A stretch of 64,000 nucleotides of DNA from Clarireedia homoeocarpa (taxonomy: Eukaryota; Ascomycota; Leotiomycetes; Helotiales; Rutstroemiaceae): contig LNKV01000033.1 in the NCBI GenBank assembly GCA_001465935.1, positions 434,001-498,000 of the forward strand. Reading direction: 5' to 3'. Below, one piece after another: positions 37,056-46,598 of this stretch; the stretch's first letter is position 1; every line of letters begins with the position of its first letter. The translations under genes and the position numbers were made by a program. Under the pieces are notes generated by a model. That model was not told the DNA's origin and ran no database searches. It saw only the letters and a program-made list of their open reading frames with translations.

Positions 37056-37415
37056 TGTTGTGATAGGGTTTTAAATAAGTAAGAAGTAATGTCGCGATGA
37101 GGGTTTAAAAGAGTAAGAAGTAATGTAGTTCTTGTAAGTTCTGATCTGAGTGTACAGATTGATCAGTGTGGATTCTTCTTAAACTATGGACTTTCAGCAA
37201 GACTAAATAGGCCTGCTCTGCTGTACTATGTGAAGCTAGCTAATCTCTGAATGGCCTCATTTCGGTCCAACGGCCATATTACGGCCCCATGCCGTATGAT
37301 TGAATAACTTCTGTAGCCTCTTCCGTAGTCTCTTCCGTAGTCTCTTCCGTAGTCAATTGAATCTCATCCCAACAGTTAGGGAGTGTAACTTAAGAACCCA
37401 ATTTTTGAGGTATTA

Positions 37416-37620
37416 CTATATATACTCGATTAAATTCAAGTCCGGCGAATAAGGAGGCCAATCAATGACTGGTATAGCTCTATCACTAAACCATTGGCGC
37501 ACCTTATTGGCAGTATAAATAGGGGCATTATCTTGCATAAAAACTAGCCCGGGTTACCAGCAAGATTCGATATTCTCGTCGAGTACTTCGATGTAGGAGT
37601 TTGCGGAGTACCCATTCTTC
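37416..37620 (-). pseudogene. Tc1/mariner-type transposase relic
   Basis: Minus-strand translation gives NGYSANSYIEVLDENIESCW, a stop, then PGLVFMQDNAPIYTA and WPPYSPDLNLIEY. This is the central part of a Tc1/mariner DDE transposase: the second catalytic Asp lies in QDNAPI and the Glu in SPDLNxIE. A stop codon replaces the residue usually found between W and PG. A second stop ends the frame right after the catalytic Glu. Neither the N-terminal DNA-binding half nor clear terminal repeats are visible. It is an old, truncated insertion and a DNA-transposon fossil, not an active element. Confidence 0.75.
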
Positions 37621-37818
37621 GATTCGATTTCGGTGATTTTCGCTTAAACTTATGGATTAGTACTGTATGTCTAGCAAAGATAGCTACAGTACAATAAATA
37701 AGTAAATATACATCAGCAATTATTCACAAAATTTCTTCAGTTAATCATCATAGCAAATTTCCTCCCCACTCCAAAATATCCATCAAGCAACATGTCTACT
37801 AGAAGAAGCCAAGCATCT

Positions 37819-38640
37819 TCATGATAGTCGGCTGCGCTTTTTGAATCGTGTATCGTACCCGTGTTCAAGGGAATCTCGCTTCTTCCCAGCAAGTACGGAT
37901 TGTCGTGAGATTTCCTTGTCCATCTTTCCATCGTCATCACCCTCATTGTCGCTGTCAGTATCGGTATTCGAGCCACAGTCAAATTCGTCTCCGTGGTTAT
38001 TGTTGATACTGTGAGAGATCACATTCTCGCTTTCCGCGGATCTCTTTATAGCGATAGTAGATAGAGTCGATACTGCAGCAGAGCGGTAAATTTGTGGTTT
38101 CATCTTCCACGAGGGTTCGACAGTTCTTGATTCTGCGTCCAATATAAGTTTGACAGGTTTTGGTTCCATCATCAACGGGGACTCGACAGGTCTTGGCTCT
38201 AGGTTCAATACAAGCTCGAGAAGTCTTGACTGCCTCGCCAACAGGAGCTCAGCGCGTCTTCGTTTCTCGTCCCATGTGGGATCTACAGGTTTTGCTTTGA
38301 TCTTCGACGGAGGCTCGACAGACCTTGGTTCCGCATTCAATATGGGCTCGAGAGATTTCAATCCCATCTTCAACGGGGGCTCGACTGAAGGCTGTGAATC
38401 GACCGATGGAAATAGCTTCAATATAGATGGATTGTCGGATGCTACTGAGAGTAGACGAAATCCCATATAGTTCATGTGTTTCCGGTATCGAGCTTTTGTT
38501 GACGCGAGGGATCGATTCTTTTCCTTCCTGTCCGAACATACATTCCAATTAGCTGTGAAAACAAGATAGTACAAAAATTGGAAAGGTGAATAAAGTAAAC
38601 TATAAAAAAGGGGAACATTGGTGAAATGATAATTATTCAA
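37819..38640 (-). CDS. hypothetical protein with EP-rich repeats
   Basis: An open frame of 273 codons. Roughly residues 75-185 consist of degenerate units of about 17-18 residues around SVEPPxKMxxKPVxP and LxxEPR. An acidic, Ser/Asp-rich stretch (DTDSDNEGDDDG) and a basic end (KKRSRLS) follow. The first 35 residues are hydrophobic and look like translated intron, so the true start or an upstream exon may differ. I know of no matching family. The repeats and charge pattern suggest a disordered, possibly nuclear protein. A lineage-specific gene is plausible. Confidence 0.4.
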   Translation of the reverse strand: MNNYHFTNVPLFYSLLYSPFQFLYYLVFTANWNVCSDRKEKNRSLASTKARYRKHMNYMGFRLLSVASDNPSILKLFPSVDSQPSVEPPLKMGLKSLEPILNAEPRSVEPPSKIKAKPVDPTWDEKRRRAELLLARQSRLLELVLNLEPRPVESPLMMEPKPVKLILDAESRTVEPSWKMKPQIYRSAAVSTLSTIAIKRSAESENVISHSINNNHGDEFDCGSNTDTDSDNEGDDDGKMDKEISRQSVLAGKKRDSLEHGYDTRFKKRSRLS

Positions 38641-38862
38641 CCATGAGTAAGATTTCTAAATCAAACATGTTGATACAATGGCTTTTCTCCATGGCTAAGT
38701 GATGTATACAAAACAGAAGTCTGTCTTCTCTTGCAATCAAGAGAAGACAAGCCCACTGTAAAGCAAAGGCGGCTCGACCCAAAAGGAAGAGAGTCTTTGA
38801 TCGAAAAGATATCACGCAATAGCATGATAAGATCATTAATCATAATAAACAACATTACAAGA

Positions 38863-39771
38863 CTAGAAATGGAGATATATTACGTACTTGTAAGTTATAT
38901 GATGCAGCTCATTTCCTCTCTGAAAATATTCGGTTTCATATAATCCTTTTGCTGGTGCATCAACGGGATCTGTAGCAATGACATTTGGGATCGGTTTAGA
39001 TATAGCGGCTGAATTCTCTGTATTTGGCAAGCTTTGAGGAGGAGCTATAGTGGAGCTTGCTTGGTGATCATTGGGAAAATTTGGGGTGACCTGATGTGGA
39101 GCTTCTGGCGTCGACGGTACTGTAACAGCGAAGCCTTGTGGCGGGGTGGAACGATTGAATGGGGGGAAAATATTCTTATCAACGGCTGGTTGGGTTGCGG
39201 AAGACTGAGCCTGAGGAAGTCTAGCACTATCTCGACGTCGATTAGAATGAGTGATACCCGAGCTTTGTACATTTCGACCGCTGTGTGGAGTTGGGTATGG
39301 ATTCGGATTCTGCCAGTTATTGGAGTGAGTACGTCGAGGATTTTGAGGGACATGGTCGTATGAATAATAAGAATGTGGCGGAGGATAATGTGGATAGATA
39401 GGTCGGTATTGTGCTTGAGGATAGATAGGTCGGTATTGTGCTTGAGAATAGATAGGTTGGTATTGTGCTTGAGGATAGATAGGCTGGTACTGTGCTTGAG
39501 GATAGAAGCCGTTCGAGTGGAAGTTTGGTGGCGGTTGGTAGAATGGCGGAGTTTCATAATAAATATCCTGATTTATAATCATTGGGCCGTTGGCGTGAAA
39601 AATTAGTGACGGTGGATAGAATGGTGGAGTATCAAAATGTATGCTGAAAATAGATGTGCCGCCTTTGTGAATATTAATTGTCAGACCTGTAGATTGACCA
39701 CTGGAAGCTTGACGCAGTGGGAGGCCATTCTGCTTCGATTCCGTGCCTTTGGACCCCGAATTGTGTGCCAT
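38863..39771 (-). CDS. hypothetical Pro/Tyr/Gln-rich repeat protein
   Basis: The frame starts at MAHNSGSKG (39771), just after a likely intron acceptor (GATAG) whose donor GTGAGT lies about 50 bp upstream, so a 5' exon or 5'-UTR intron is likely. The protein is low-complexity: PPFYPPS-type motifs, then four copies of a 9-residue QAQYQPIYP unit encoded by a 27-bp DNA repeat, then an Asn/Pro/Ser-rich part. Translation continues to a stop at 38863, but the last ~8 codons follow a GTACGT donor at 38887 and may be intronic. I assign no function. Confidence 0.45.
   Translation of the reverse strand: MAHNSGSKGTESKQNGLPLRQASSGQSTGLTINIHKGGTSIFSIHFDTPPFYPPSLIFHANGPMIINQDIYYETPPFYQPPPNFHSNGFYPQAQYQPIYPQAQYQPIYSQAQYRPIYPQAQYRPIYPHYPPPHSYYSYDHVPQNPRRTHSNNWQNPNPYPTPHSGRNVQSSGITHSNRRRDSARLPQAQSSATQPAVDKNIFPPFNRSTPPQGFAVTVPSTPEAPHQVTPNFPNDHQASSTIAPPQSLPNTENSAAISKPIPNVIATDPVDAPAKGLYETEYFQRGNELHHITYKYVIYLHF
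39394..39505. repeat. 27-bp coding minisatellite, four copies
   Basis: The unit GATAGGTCGGTATTGTGCTTGAG plus four more bases repeats about four times with a few substitutions (TCGG/TTGG/CTGG). It encodes QAQYQPIYP-like units on the minus strand. The period of 27 preserves the frame. Confidence 0.85.
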
Positions 39772-40322
39772 TGCTAGAACATCTATCAATATAAAGTTGA
39801 GGTGTGAAAGTAGAACTACTCACTCACGAAGACCTTCCTTGAAACTTAAAGCAGGCCTTATCACGTCGACTCGAACAGCTTGTCGATACCTGACCACCTA
39901 TGTTGAAGCAGAGTACTCGTGGAAGGGAATGAAAAGGTTTTGAGTTGGACAGAAAAGCGAGATCTTCTCGTTACTTCTTGTGCAAAGAAGGAAGGAACGA
40001 CATCGTGACGACTTCTATATATGACATCGAATGGCGATTTGAAATTATAGCCAAAATTTAATTGGCATACATGTTTCCGCAAAATGATAGAAGATAGGAG
40101 GCATCGAAGACTAGCTTTCTTCGATAGCACCCGAAGGGCACTGCTGTCTATCCCCATACACTTAAAGCGATGTGATATCTCTGTACACTATTCTTTTGAA
40201 GTATTTGCGAAGATTCCGAACCATCTTCTTAACAAATGAACTCTGAGGAATGGATAAAACATTTTGAATCTGCTGTCCAATATACAGTCGGCCATATATG
40301 CTGAAAAACGAAAGGAGTCCGC

Positions 40323-40783
40323 TTACTCATTTTGTTCTCCCTCGGGCTTACCAAACATCCATTTACCAGCAAACACACTTGTGAGTCTACCAACTTTTTC
40401 TAAACGATCTTTTGCTATGTCCATTAGTTGAAGATCACGGCCCGGTGTTGCCATAATTGATACGGCACAGGGTAAATATTCAGTATTACCGGTAACATTT
40501 GATTCGAACGGGACATGGCCGACTGCGAGATGTTAGCTCCTTGTCATCGTGTGAGATTTGATGGAAAGTGAGGATATACATACTTTGAATTGAAAGCTCT
40601 GGGCTGCCAGTAACGGGTGATTCGAACAGTACTTCTGTGCCTTGAGCCGGTGGAGGTGGAACTAATGAAACTTCACCGCTGTTGCAGCTTTTAGTTCATT
40701 ATCTAGCAGCAAGCAAGAACGTGATTTGCTTACCGTTGTGGCTCATCCCGATATCTTGGAGCTAGTTCCTCGATTGGTAGCAT
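40323..40783 (-). CDS. small hypothetical protein, three exons
   Basis: Exons 40783..40734, 40678..40584 and 40522..40323 join in frame (introns 55 and 61 nt, donors GTAAGC and GTATGT, both CAG acceptors) to 114 residues. Two internally similar segments, EVLFESPVTGSPEL and HVPFESNVTGNTEYL, suggest an internal duplication. No known domain. After the stop, an acceptor-like TTTTTCAG and a further clean open frame lie downstream, so an additional exon is possible. A decayed copy lies about 4.6 kb away at 35.7-36.0 kb, matching exon 3 and the intron before it. Three joinable exons and a duplicate support a real gene family of unknown role. Confidence 0.5.
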
Positions 40784-40895
40784 TATCAAACCGTTTTCTT
40801 TCTCAGCCGTTAAAGCAGTCGATAGAAACTATTTTATCGATGATGTCTCATTTCTTCAAACTGTAGGAATCGAAGTGGATAATTGCAAATTATGA

Positions 40896-40934
40896 ACAGA
40901 ATATGTTGAACTTAATCTGTTCAACATATTCTGT
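40896..40934. repeat. perfect 16-bp inverted repeat with 7-nt loop
   Basis: ACAGAATATGTTGAAC is followed by a 7-nt spacer and its exact reverse complement GTTCAACATATTCTGT. The hairpin lies between the small three-exon gene and the helicase fragment. Confidence 0.9.
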
Positions 40935-40981
40935 GTTGGCCACTCCGTTCTTCGTTCTGGAAATTTCTTGAACAATTCCTC

Positions 40982-41407
40982 ATGGAAATTGACCCTTATC
41001 CTTACCTCAACGGTTGCAGCTGGTCTCTCGCCATGGCTGTTTGCGCTATCCGAGGCACTCTCTTAGAGGCCTCAAAGGACCATCGTGTTGCCTGCAACAC
41101 TTTTGCGAAAGTGCAGGGTGTCGACCGAGCTATCACCATCTTGGATTTTACAAACAGTCACCGTCTCACCGACTTTTCCGAGGACCGGAGAAACGCATTG
41201 GTTGCACTGACTCGTCACAAATACGCGTGTATTATTCTAGCATCTAAACAATCAGTGACTTCCGATAGTTGTGGATACAAGTACGCTGAGAGAATCAAGG
41301 GTACTGGAAATTTCATCTGTACCTTCGCAATTTCGCTCACAGAGAAGGTCGACTTAAAGACTACCCGTTTCCGAATACCAAGAAATGAAACAGATGTCTT
41401 CAGGTAG
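40982..41407 (+). pseudogene. SF1 (Upf1/Dna2-like) helicase C-terminal fragment
   Basis: The 141-codon frame contains VQGVDRAITILDF followed by DRRNALVALTRHKYACIIL. These match helicase motifs V (QG..xxVIxD) and VI (NVALTRAR) of superfamily-1 Upf1/Dna2-like helicases. Motifs I-IV, including the Walker A site, are absent upstream. Motif VI has lost the usual second Arg (TRHK for TRAR). It therefore looks like a truncated remnant of a larger helicase gene, perhaps carried in by transposition. It is not a complete enzyme. A short expressed protein from the ATG at 40982 cannot be excluded. Confidence 0.5.
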
Positions 41408-41947
41408 GGCTCACTTCCCCGGAGTCGCTGGAAATGGTTGTGCTTCAAAAGCTTGGCAGTAGTACGCCTCGCTTGGAGCCTGAAAGGAGGGTACTTTGAA
41501 TGGGATATTTAAATAGCAGTAAAAGTCTAAAATAAATTTGAACAATGAAAATTCAAGTACTCGAAAGTTTCAACAATTTCATGAACTAAAAAGTATATCA
41601 GAATCTCAACTTTGAAATTTGATATATGTTTTTTTCCATCCGGTCCTTTGGCCGGGTGGGGGTGTCCAAGAGCTGCATAATCGATCTTAGGGAGAGCTCA
41701 AACTGGCAACCGAAGGACTAACTCACCGGGCTATTGTTCCATTTGAGATTGGATAACGGGCTTACATTCAAGGCGATTTCGTACTGCGGGCAGTGAACAA
41801 CCTCTTGGTATTTTCTTGTGCCTCGTAAAAACTGACCAACTCTAAATAATGGTCCCAGCATCGCTAGGTGGGTATCTAACAAGCCTCAGCCAAGCAAACC
41901 CGAAAAAAATATTATGAATCCGCGAACGTCGTGTATCGACACCGAGA
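41408..41947. other. intergenic, AT-rich
   Basis: No gene seen in this 540-bp stretch. It is AT-rich at 41510-41640. Confidence 0.5.
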
Positions 41948-43219
41948 TCATCTGATGAATCCATGACCCTCTTCCTGTTGATTCTCTTCCTCAACCATTT
42001 TCTCTACTCCTTCATCTACTGTTTTTGGCGCGCTGTCTGCCTTCTGCATTAAGTCATCGACGTGATTCATTTGTTCCTTTACATCCATCATCGGTTCGTC
42101 GACGTCCTCCGCTGGCTCCACGGTCGCCTGCATAGAATTGCTGGTTGTCTCTGCAGTCTCGCCAATGTTTTCCAATTCCTCATTATCCTCTTTCATCTCT
42201 TCATTATTCTCCTTCATTGTTGCCTCCTCTCCTTCCTCGTCGCTGACTTCCTCATCTTCCTCAGCCCAATCCTCTGTGAATTGTTCTGCCTCATGCTCAT
42301 CGAAAGCACCTGCCGATCTCAAAGCAGAGGCTTCCAGGGCTTGTCTCAGCCAATCGATGTCATACCTGCCGTAGGCTCCATCCTCTTTAAATGCGGCAGC
42401 AGTCGTAGCCAATTCTTCTCCAGTCATGTACTCGAATGGATAGATTTCGCCTTCGTCTCCAATAGTAGTTTCTTTTGTCTGTGGATGTAAAAGAATACCC
42501 TTTACATAATAAGTGATGAGCTTGAAATGGCATGATGTGACTTACCTTTATATTTGCATCTTCCTGAAAAATTGGCGATTTGGTATCAGAAAGTAATATG
42601 TTAATATCATCATACATATCAGCTTTTCCCCTCTTACGTGCACCACCTGTGCTACCACCTCGTCTTCTCTTTGGACCGCCACCCCTAAGATGAACCTTCT
42701 TGATGGATAACAGAGAACTTATTGTCGGCTTGGCATCATCCTTGAGACTTTGGCCTATTGCAGAATGATGATTGATTTGATCATTTCTTGGGCGAGCTCT
42801 CTCGGATGAGCAACCAGGAGAGTTGTAAGAAGTAGGAATGTACGATTTGCCGGAGCAGGAAGAAATCCCATAATGACTATGCAGTAGCGTATTGGTGCTC
42901 TGAATTTGAGCAGTGGAGACTATCTGTAGTAGATATCAGGTTAAATTGTACACACGTGATGCGCCATGGAGTGGAATTCAATATACGGCCATGTACTTTG
43001 ACTCACGGTTTGGAGTGGCATTTCATTTGAAAACATGGTTTTAGTGTCCATCACGTTGTTGCGCGCCGTAGAGGGTGACTTGGAGATTGAGATTGGTATA
43101 GATGTTACTACCGATGGCTCCTCTTGAAGTTCTCCAGTTCCAGACATAGCTGCTAGAAGGGGAGAGGTGGGGGGAGCCGACGCGCAAGGAAGAGTGTCAT
43201 TGTCAATAGCCATTTTCAT
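41948..43219 (-). CDS. hypothetical, probably nuclear, acidic-tailed protein
   Basis: Three exons join in phase 0 to 373 residues: 43219..43007, 42923..42546 and 42478..41948. Introns are 83 and 67 nt with GTGAGT and GTAAGT donors. The middle exon ends in a Gly/Arg/Lys patch (GGGPKRRRGG...GARKRGKAD) that could be a nuclear-localisation and nucleic-acid-binding segment. The last exon has a short ordered part (GEIYPFEYMTGEELA...YDIDWLRQAL) and then a long Glu/Asp/Met-rich acidic tail. I recognise no named domain. Clean consensus introns and a coherent charge pattern support a real gene. A start at 43213 (MAIDND) would shorten it by two residues. Confidence 0.65.
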
Positions 43220-43684
43220 AGATCTCCCATGGAAAATGCCAAGACTGGCAATCGGATCTCAAAATAAGTACCAGACAGGAATGAATCAAGCAGCGAATAT
43301 AATAAGGAAAGGGGCGCCCACAGACGTGGTTTCCTCAAGACAACAAACATTCTAGCCTTGCAGCAGTAGCCTCGTGCTCGTTCCGGTATGGCGTCATGTC
43401 AACATCGGCAGTACATTTATCCGGGCAAGGATCCAGGAACCAGGATTCACAGATTATCTGGTCTGGCAATGATCCGAACAGCTTTCGCATTTATGTAAAT
43501 TTGGGAGAGCTTTCAACGACTTCAATTCTTCCACGACTACAATTGCTTGTCGATATTTTATTCCTCAGAATCTGAGGTTCTGCTACGATCATCTCGAAGA
43601 TTACCCAAAATCGTACAATCCTTTAAAGCACAGCAACAAGACTGCTAAAAGCATCCTGGGGAGCGCAACACAGAGATAGTCAGA
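43220..43684. other. shared upstream region of the hypothetical gene and SEC22
   Basis: A divergent promoter region of 465 bp. I see no further gene. Confidence 0.5.
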
Positions 43685-44799
43685 ATGATCAAGTCGACGC
43701 AGATTGCTAGGCTGGATGGTAGCATACCCTCAAATACCCTAAATATGGTATTGAAGCTAACATTCTACTATAGGCCTTATGCTGTGCGCTTCAGTCGACG
43801 ACGAACAGGTGTGCAAGGCCTAACTTGGTTGAAGATGTGAAGCTAACATGAGAATCTCCAGACTGAATCATCGCTCGCGGAAATCAAATCGCAGGTCAAG
43901 ATGGTGCTTAGGAAGATCGACCGAAACTCTGCAGATCAAGCGACTCTCGATAGCGGGCCATATACTTTACAGTAAGCTGAAATGGGCTATTTTTTTTTTG
44001 GGTCTGAATGGAACTATTACTTCTCTTGACGGTCGTCAATCTTATAGATTGCAGTGCAGGATCCTGTATATAACTTCAAGTGTCGTTCTACGTCTAGGCT
44101 TTTGCTCGGTGTTGGACATGGGCATGCAAGGCGTTCATGTATTGTCAGGAGTTCTGGATCTATGTGTAAATGAGAGAAGTGCGCAAGCATTACTGCGCTT
44201 TCTCATTACTATCCGGCTTTGGGCATTCTCTGTTTTCTAGTCATATCCTTACCTTTCTGTTATTTCTACTCATTCTTCCAATTTCAAGTACCTAATGTCA
44301 TCGCGTTCCTCGCTAACGAATTTGCCATAGTTATATGATAGCTAACGATATCGTCTTTCTCTGTATCTGTGAGCGTTCGTATCCTCGGAAGCTCGCATTC
44401 ACATACCTCTCCGATCTCTCGAATGAATTCAATACTACATATCCCGCGACACAAGTGCATTCACCAACGCTACGACCATACGCCTTTATGGATTTCGATA
44501 CTTTCATCTCACGGACGAAAGCCACATACTCCGATACTCGAGCAACACAGAACTTGGACAAGCTGAACGACGAGCTTCGGGATGTCACTAAAGTAATGAC
44601 GAAGAATATTGAAGATCTTCTTTACAGGGGAGACAGCTTGGAACGTATGGGGGAACAGAGCAGCAGGTTAAGGGAGGACAGCAAGAAATACCGTAAAGCT
44701 GCTGTGAGGATAAACTGGGAACTCATGCTGAAACAGTACGGACCAGTTGGTGGGCTCGGACTCATAATGATCATCTTTATCTGGTGGAGATTTTTCTGA
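43685..44799 (+). CDS. SEC22: R-SNARE Sec22
   Basis: Exons 43685..43718, 43774..43808, 43862..43971 and 44331..44799 encode 215 residues, the normal Sec22 length. The N-terminal longin domain (MIKSTQIARLDGLMLCASVD... to about residue 120) precedes the SNARE coiled coil with TQNLDKLNDELRDVTKVM and the zero-layer Arg in LYRGDSLERM. A C-terminal membrane anchor ends in IWWRFF. Sec22 drives vesicle fusion in ER-Golgi anterograde and retrograde traffic. The first three exons are short. The third intron, 359 nt (43972-44330), is several times longer than any other resolved intron in the window. Confidence 0.95.
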
Positions 44800-45963
44800 A
44801 TAATGTGGTAGTGGATTGCGGCGTGGCCGAATAAAAAAGGGAAAAAAAATTGGCGTTGCGATAGGGAGGAGTTATTTTCTGAGCAGCAGGTTCGCATTAT
44901 GTACAATGATTCCCAATGCATGGCAATGATTCTTGCATTTTACGTTATGGATATTTAAGGCGACTATTCTAGCACAATGCTGATGCGCTGGAATTGGCGA
45001 ATAACTTGGGCCGATGTGGCGGGGTTCCAGTATCTCCATGGCTGATCTTATCTACGGGGATACATTTGATACATTTTGTGTTGATATTGACTCCAACTGC
45101 AGGAGGGCGCAGATATGAGCTCGAAATACCTCCCCTCTCTCTTCAGGTAGTCAGTCTAATGTATGCACACAGCCCGCCCGCCCATTCTGCTTGCTGCTGC
45201 TGCTCGATGACGGGATATGTCTTTCCGAGCACCAACCCTCGGCCCGCCACCAGATCAAAGGCAAAAAGCAGGCGGTGAATTGCCCAACAGGGACAGACAT
45301 GGCGGGGTTGTAGAGTGAGTGTGTGTCTCAGACATTTTCGGCGTCCGCTACTGTAGACTTGTACTGTAGATAATGAAAGACTTTTGTCAGGTACGGACGG
45401 GTACGGACTGTCTTCAGCCCCGCGCAGCCACGTTGGATTTAAGACTTTATTTATGGGTGCCACACGTCCAGGAACGTTGGCTGGCTGGCTTCTACAGTAC
45501 GGTAAGATTACATAGTAGGTCGGTCGGCTATGGATATCAAACTACATATGATCTACAAGACTGGATTTGGATGGTCGTTCCTCAGGAGACGAACTGCATT
45601 GCATGACTTGGGTAGAACTACTCGTAGGGTTGCTTTACATTCCTTGGCTACGACGGCAGCTCAACAGAACCTTATTTCATGCCGGAGATGGTCCGAATCT
45701 TTCCGCAATGAATGAATGAATGAGTCGTAAGTCCGAGTCCGGTCATACGACCAAACAGAAAAGCCCTGGAAAGATCACGTGTGTGTGTAAGAGTCGTTGG
45801 TTGATAATCCCAAGTATTTCACCGAGTAGGGCGGCCGGCCATGGATATAACCTTACTTTGTCGGTGGTTGGGGGCCGCAGAATGGAGAGATCCGTGATGC
45901 CTCTCTTGCTGTACGAAGTAGTCGTTGCGGCTCTGGCATAAAACCATGTGTCCGTCTCGTATC

Positions 45964-46006
45964 ATCTCATCCGTCAGATCTCATCCGTCAGATCTCATCC
46001 GTCAGA
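45964..46006. repeat. three tandem copies of a 14-bp unit
   Basis: CAGATCTCATCCGT-type units are repeated three times head to tail, about 0.6 kb upstream of the PABA synthase start. Confidence 0.8.
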
Positions 46007-46116
46007 TTGGCTGTAAGCTTACTGAGAGAATGGTTCGCTCGTGTCTGGAAACAACAGCAGCCGACTGAAGTCAAGTACTTTTCTTCCAAGTTATTTGTCG
46101 GCGCTAAGCAGGGCAG

Positions 46117-46305
46117 GTGAAAAGCATCAGCCCTAACCATTTACCCCTTCCCCTTCCCCTTCACCCACTTCACCAATTGCACCCACTTCCACATCCACAT
46201 CCACTTCCACTCACCACACAACCCACACTCGCACCCACATCACACTCACACCCACACCACTCCCACACCACTCCCACACCACTTACCACTCCCACTCCTA
46301 ACCCC
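46117..46305. repeat. C/A-rich low-complexity tract
   Basis: The plus strand is almost free of G over about 170 bp and built of CCCTTC, CACCCAC and CCACACCACTC units. It lies about 300 bp before the PABA synthase ATG. Confidence 0.8.
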
Positions 46306-46598
46306 TGAAAAGTGCCATCTATCAGCAAGACAGCCTGGTTGTGCAGGGAATGCTAAACCCTTTACGCTCAATTATGCCACCGCTCTAGGTCGTTCCGCTC
46401 AAAAAATATCTCGGAAAACTTACACCGCTGTATGTCCAAAGTATTTCTTTTCCCGCCCTTTCGCACTGCATTACATTACGTTAATCTATTCTTTCTTGTC
46501 GAAAGAAGTACAGGATCCCAGCAGAGCAACGCAAAATCACTTGGGAAAGCCGTTGCCGGAAGAGAAACACAATACAACACCGAACACCATTTGTTACG

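Larger units (their letters stand above)
44800..46598. other. intergenic, repeats upstream of PABA synthase
   Basis: No supported gene in 1.8 kb. It includes three copies of a 14-bp unit (about 45964-46006) around CAGATCTCATCCGT and a strongly C/A-biased tract (46117-46305) made of CACCCACTTCC-like units. It is mostly a promoter or long 5' leader of the PABA synthase gene. Confidence 0.5.

Noticed and set aside
39861..40157. 98-codon minus-strand frame upstream of the repeat protein
   Set aside because: It ends before the likely 5' intron donor, is out of phase with the next exon, and has no recognisable features; it may be 5' leader.
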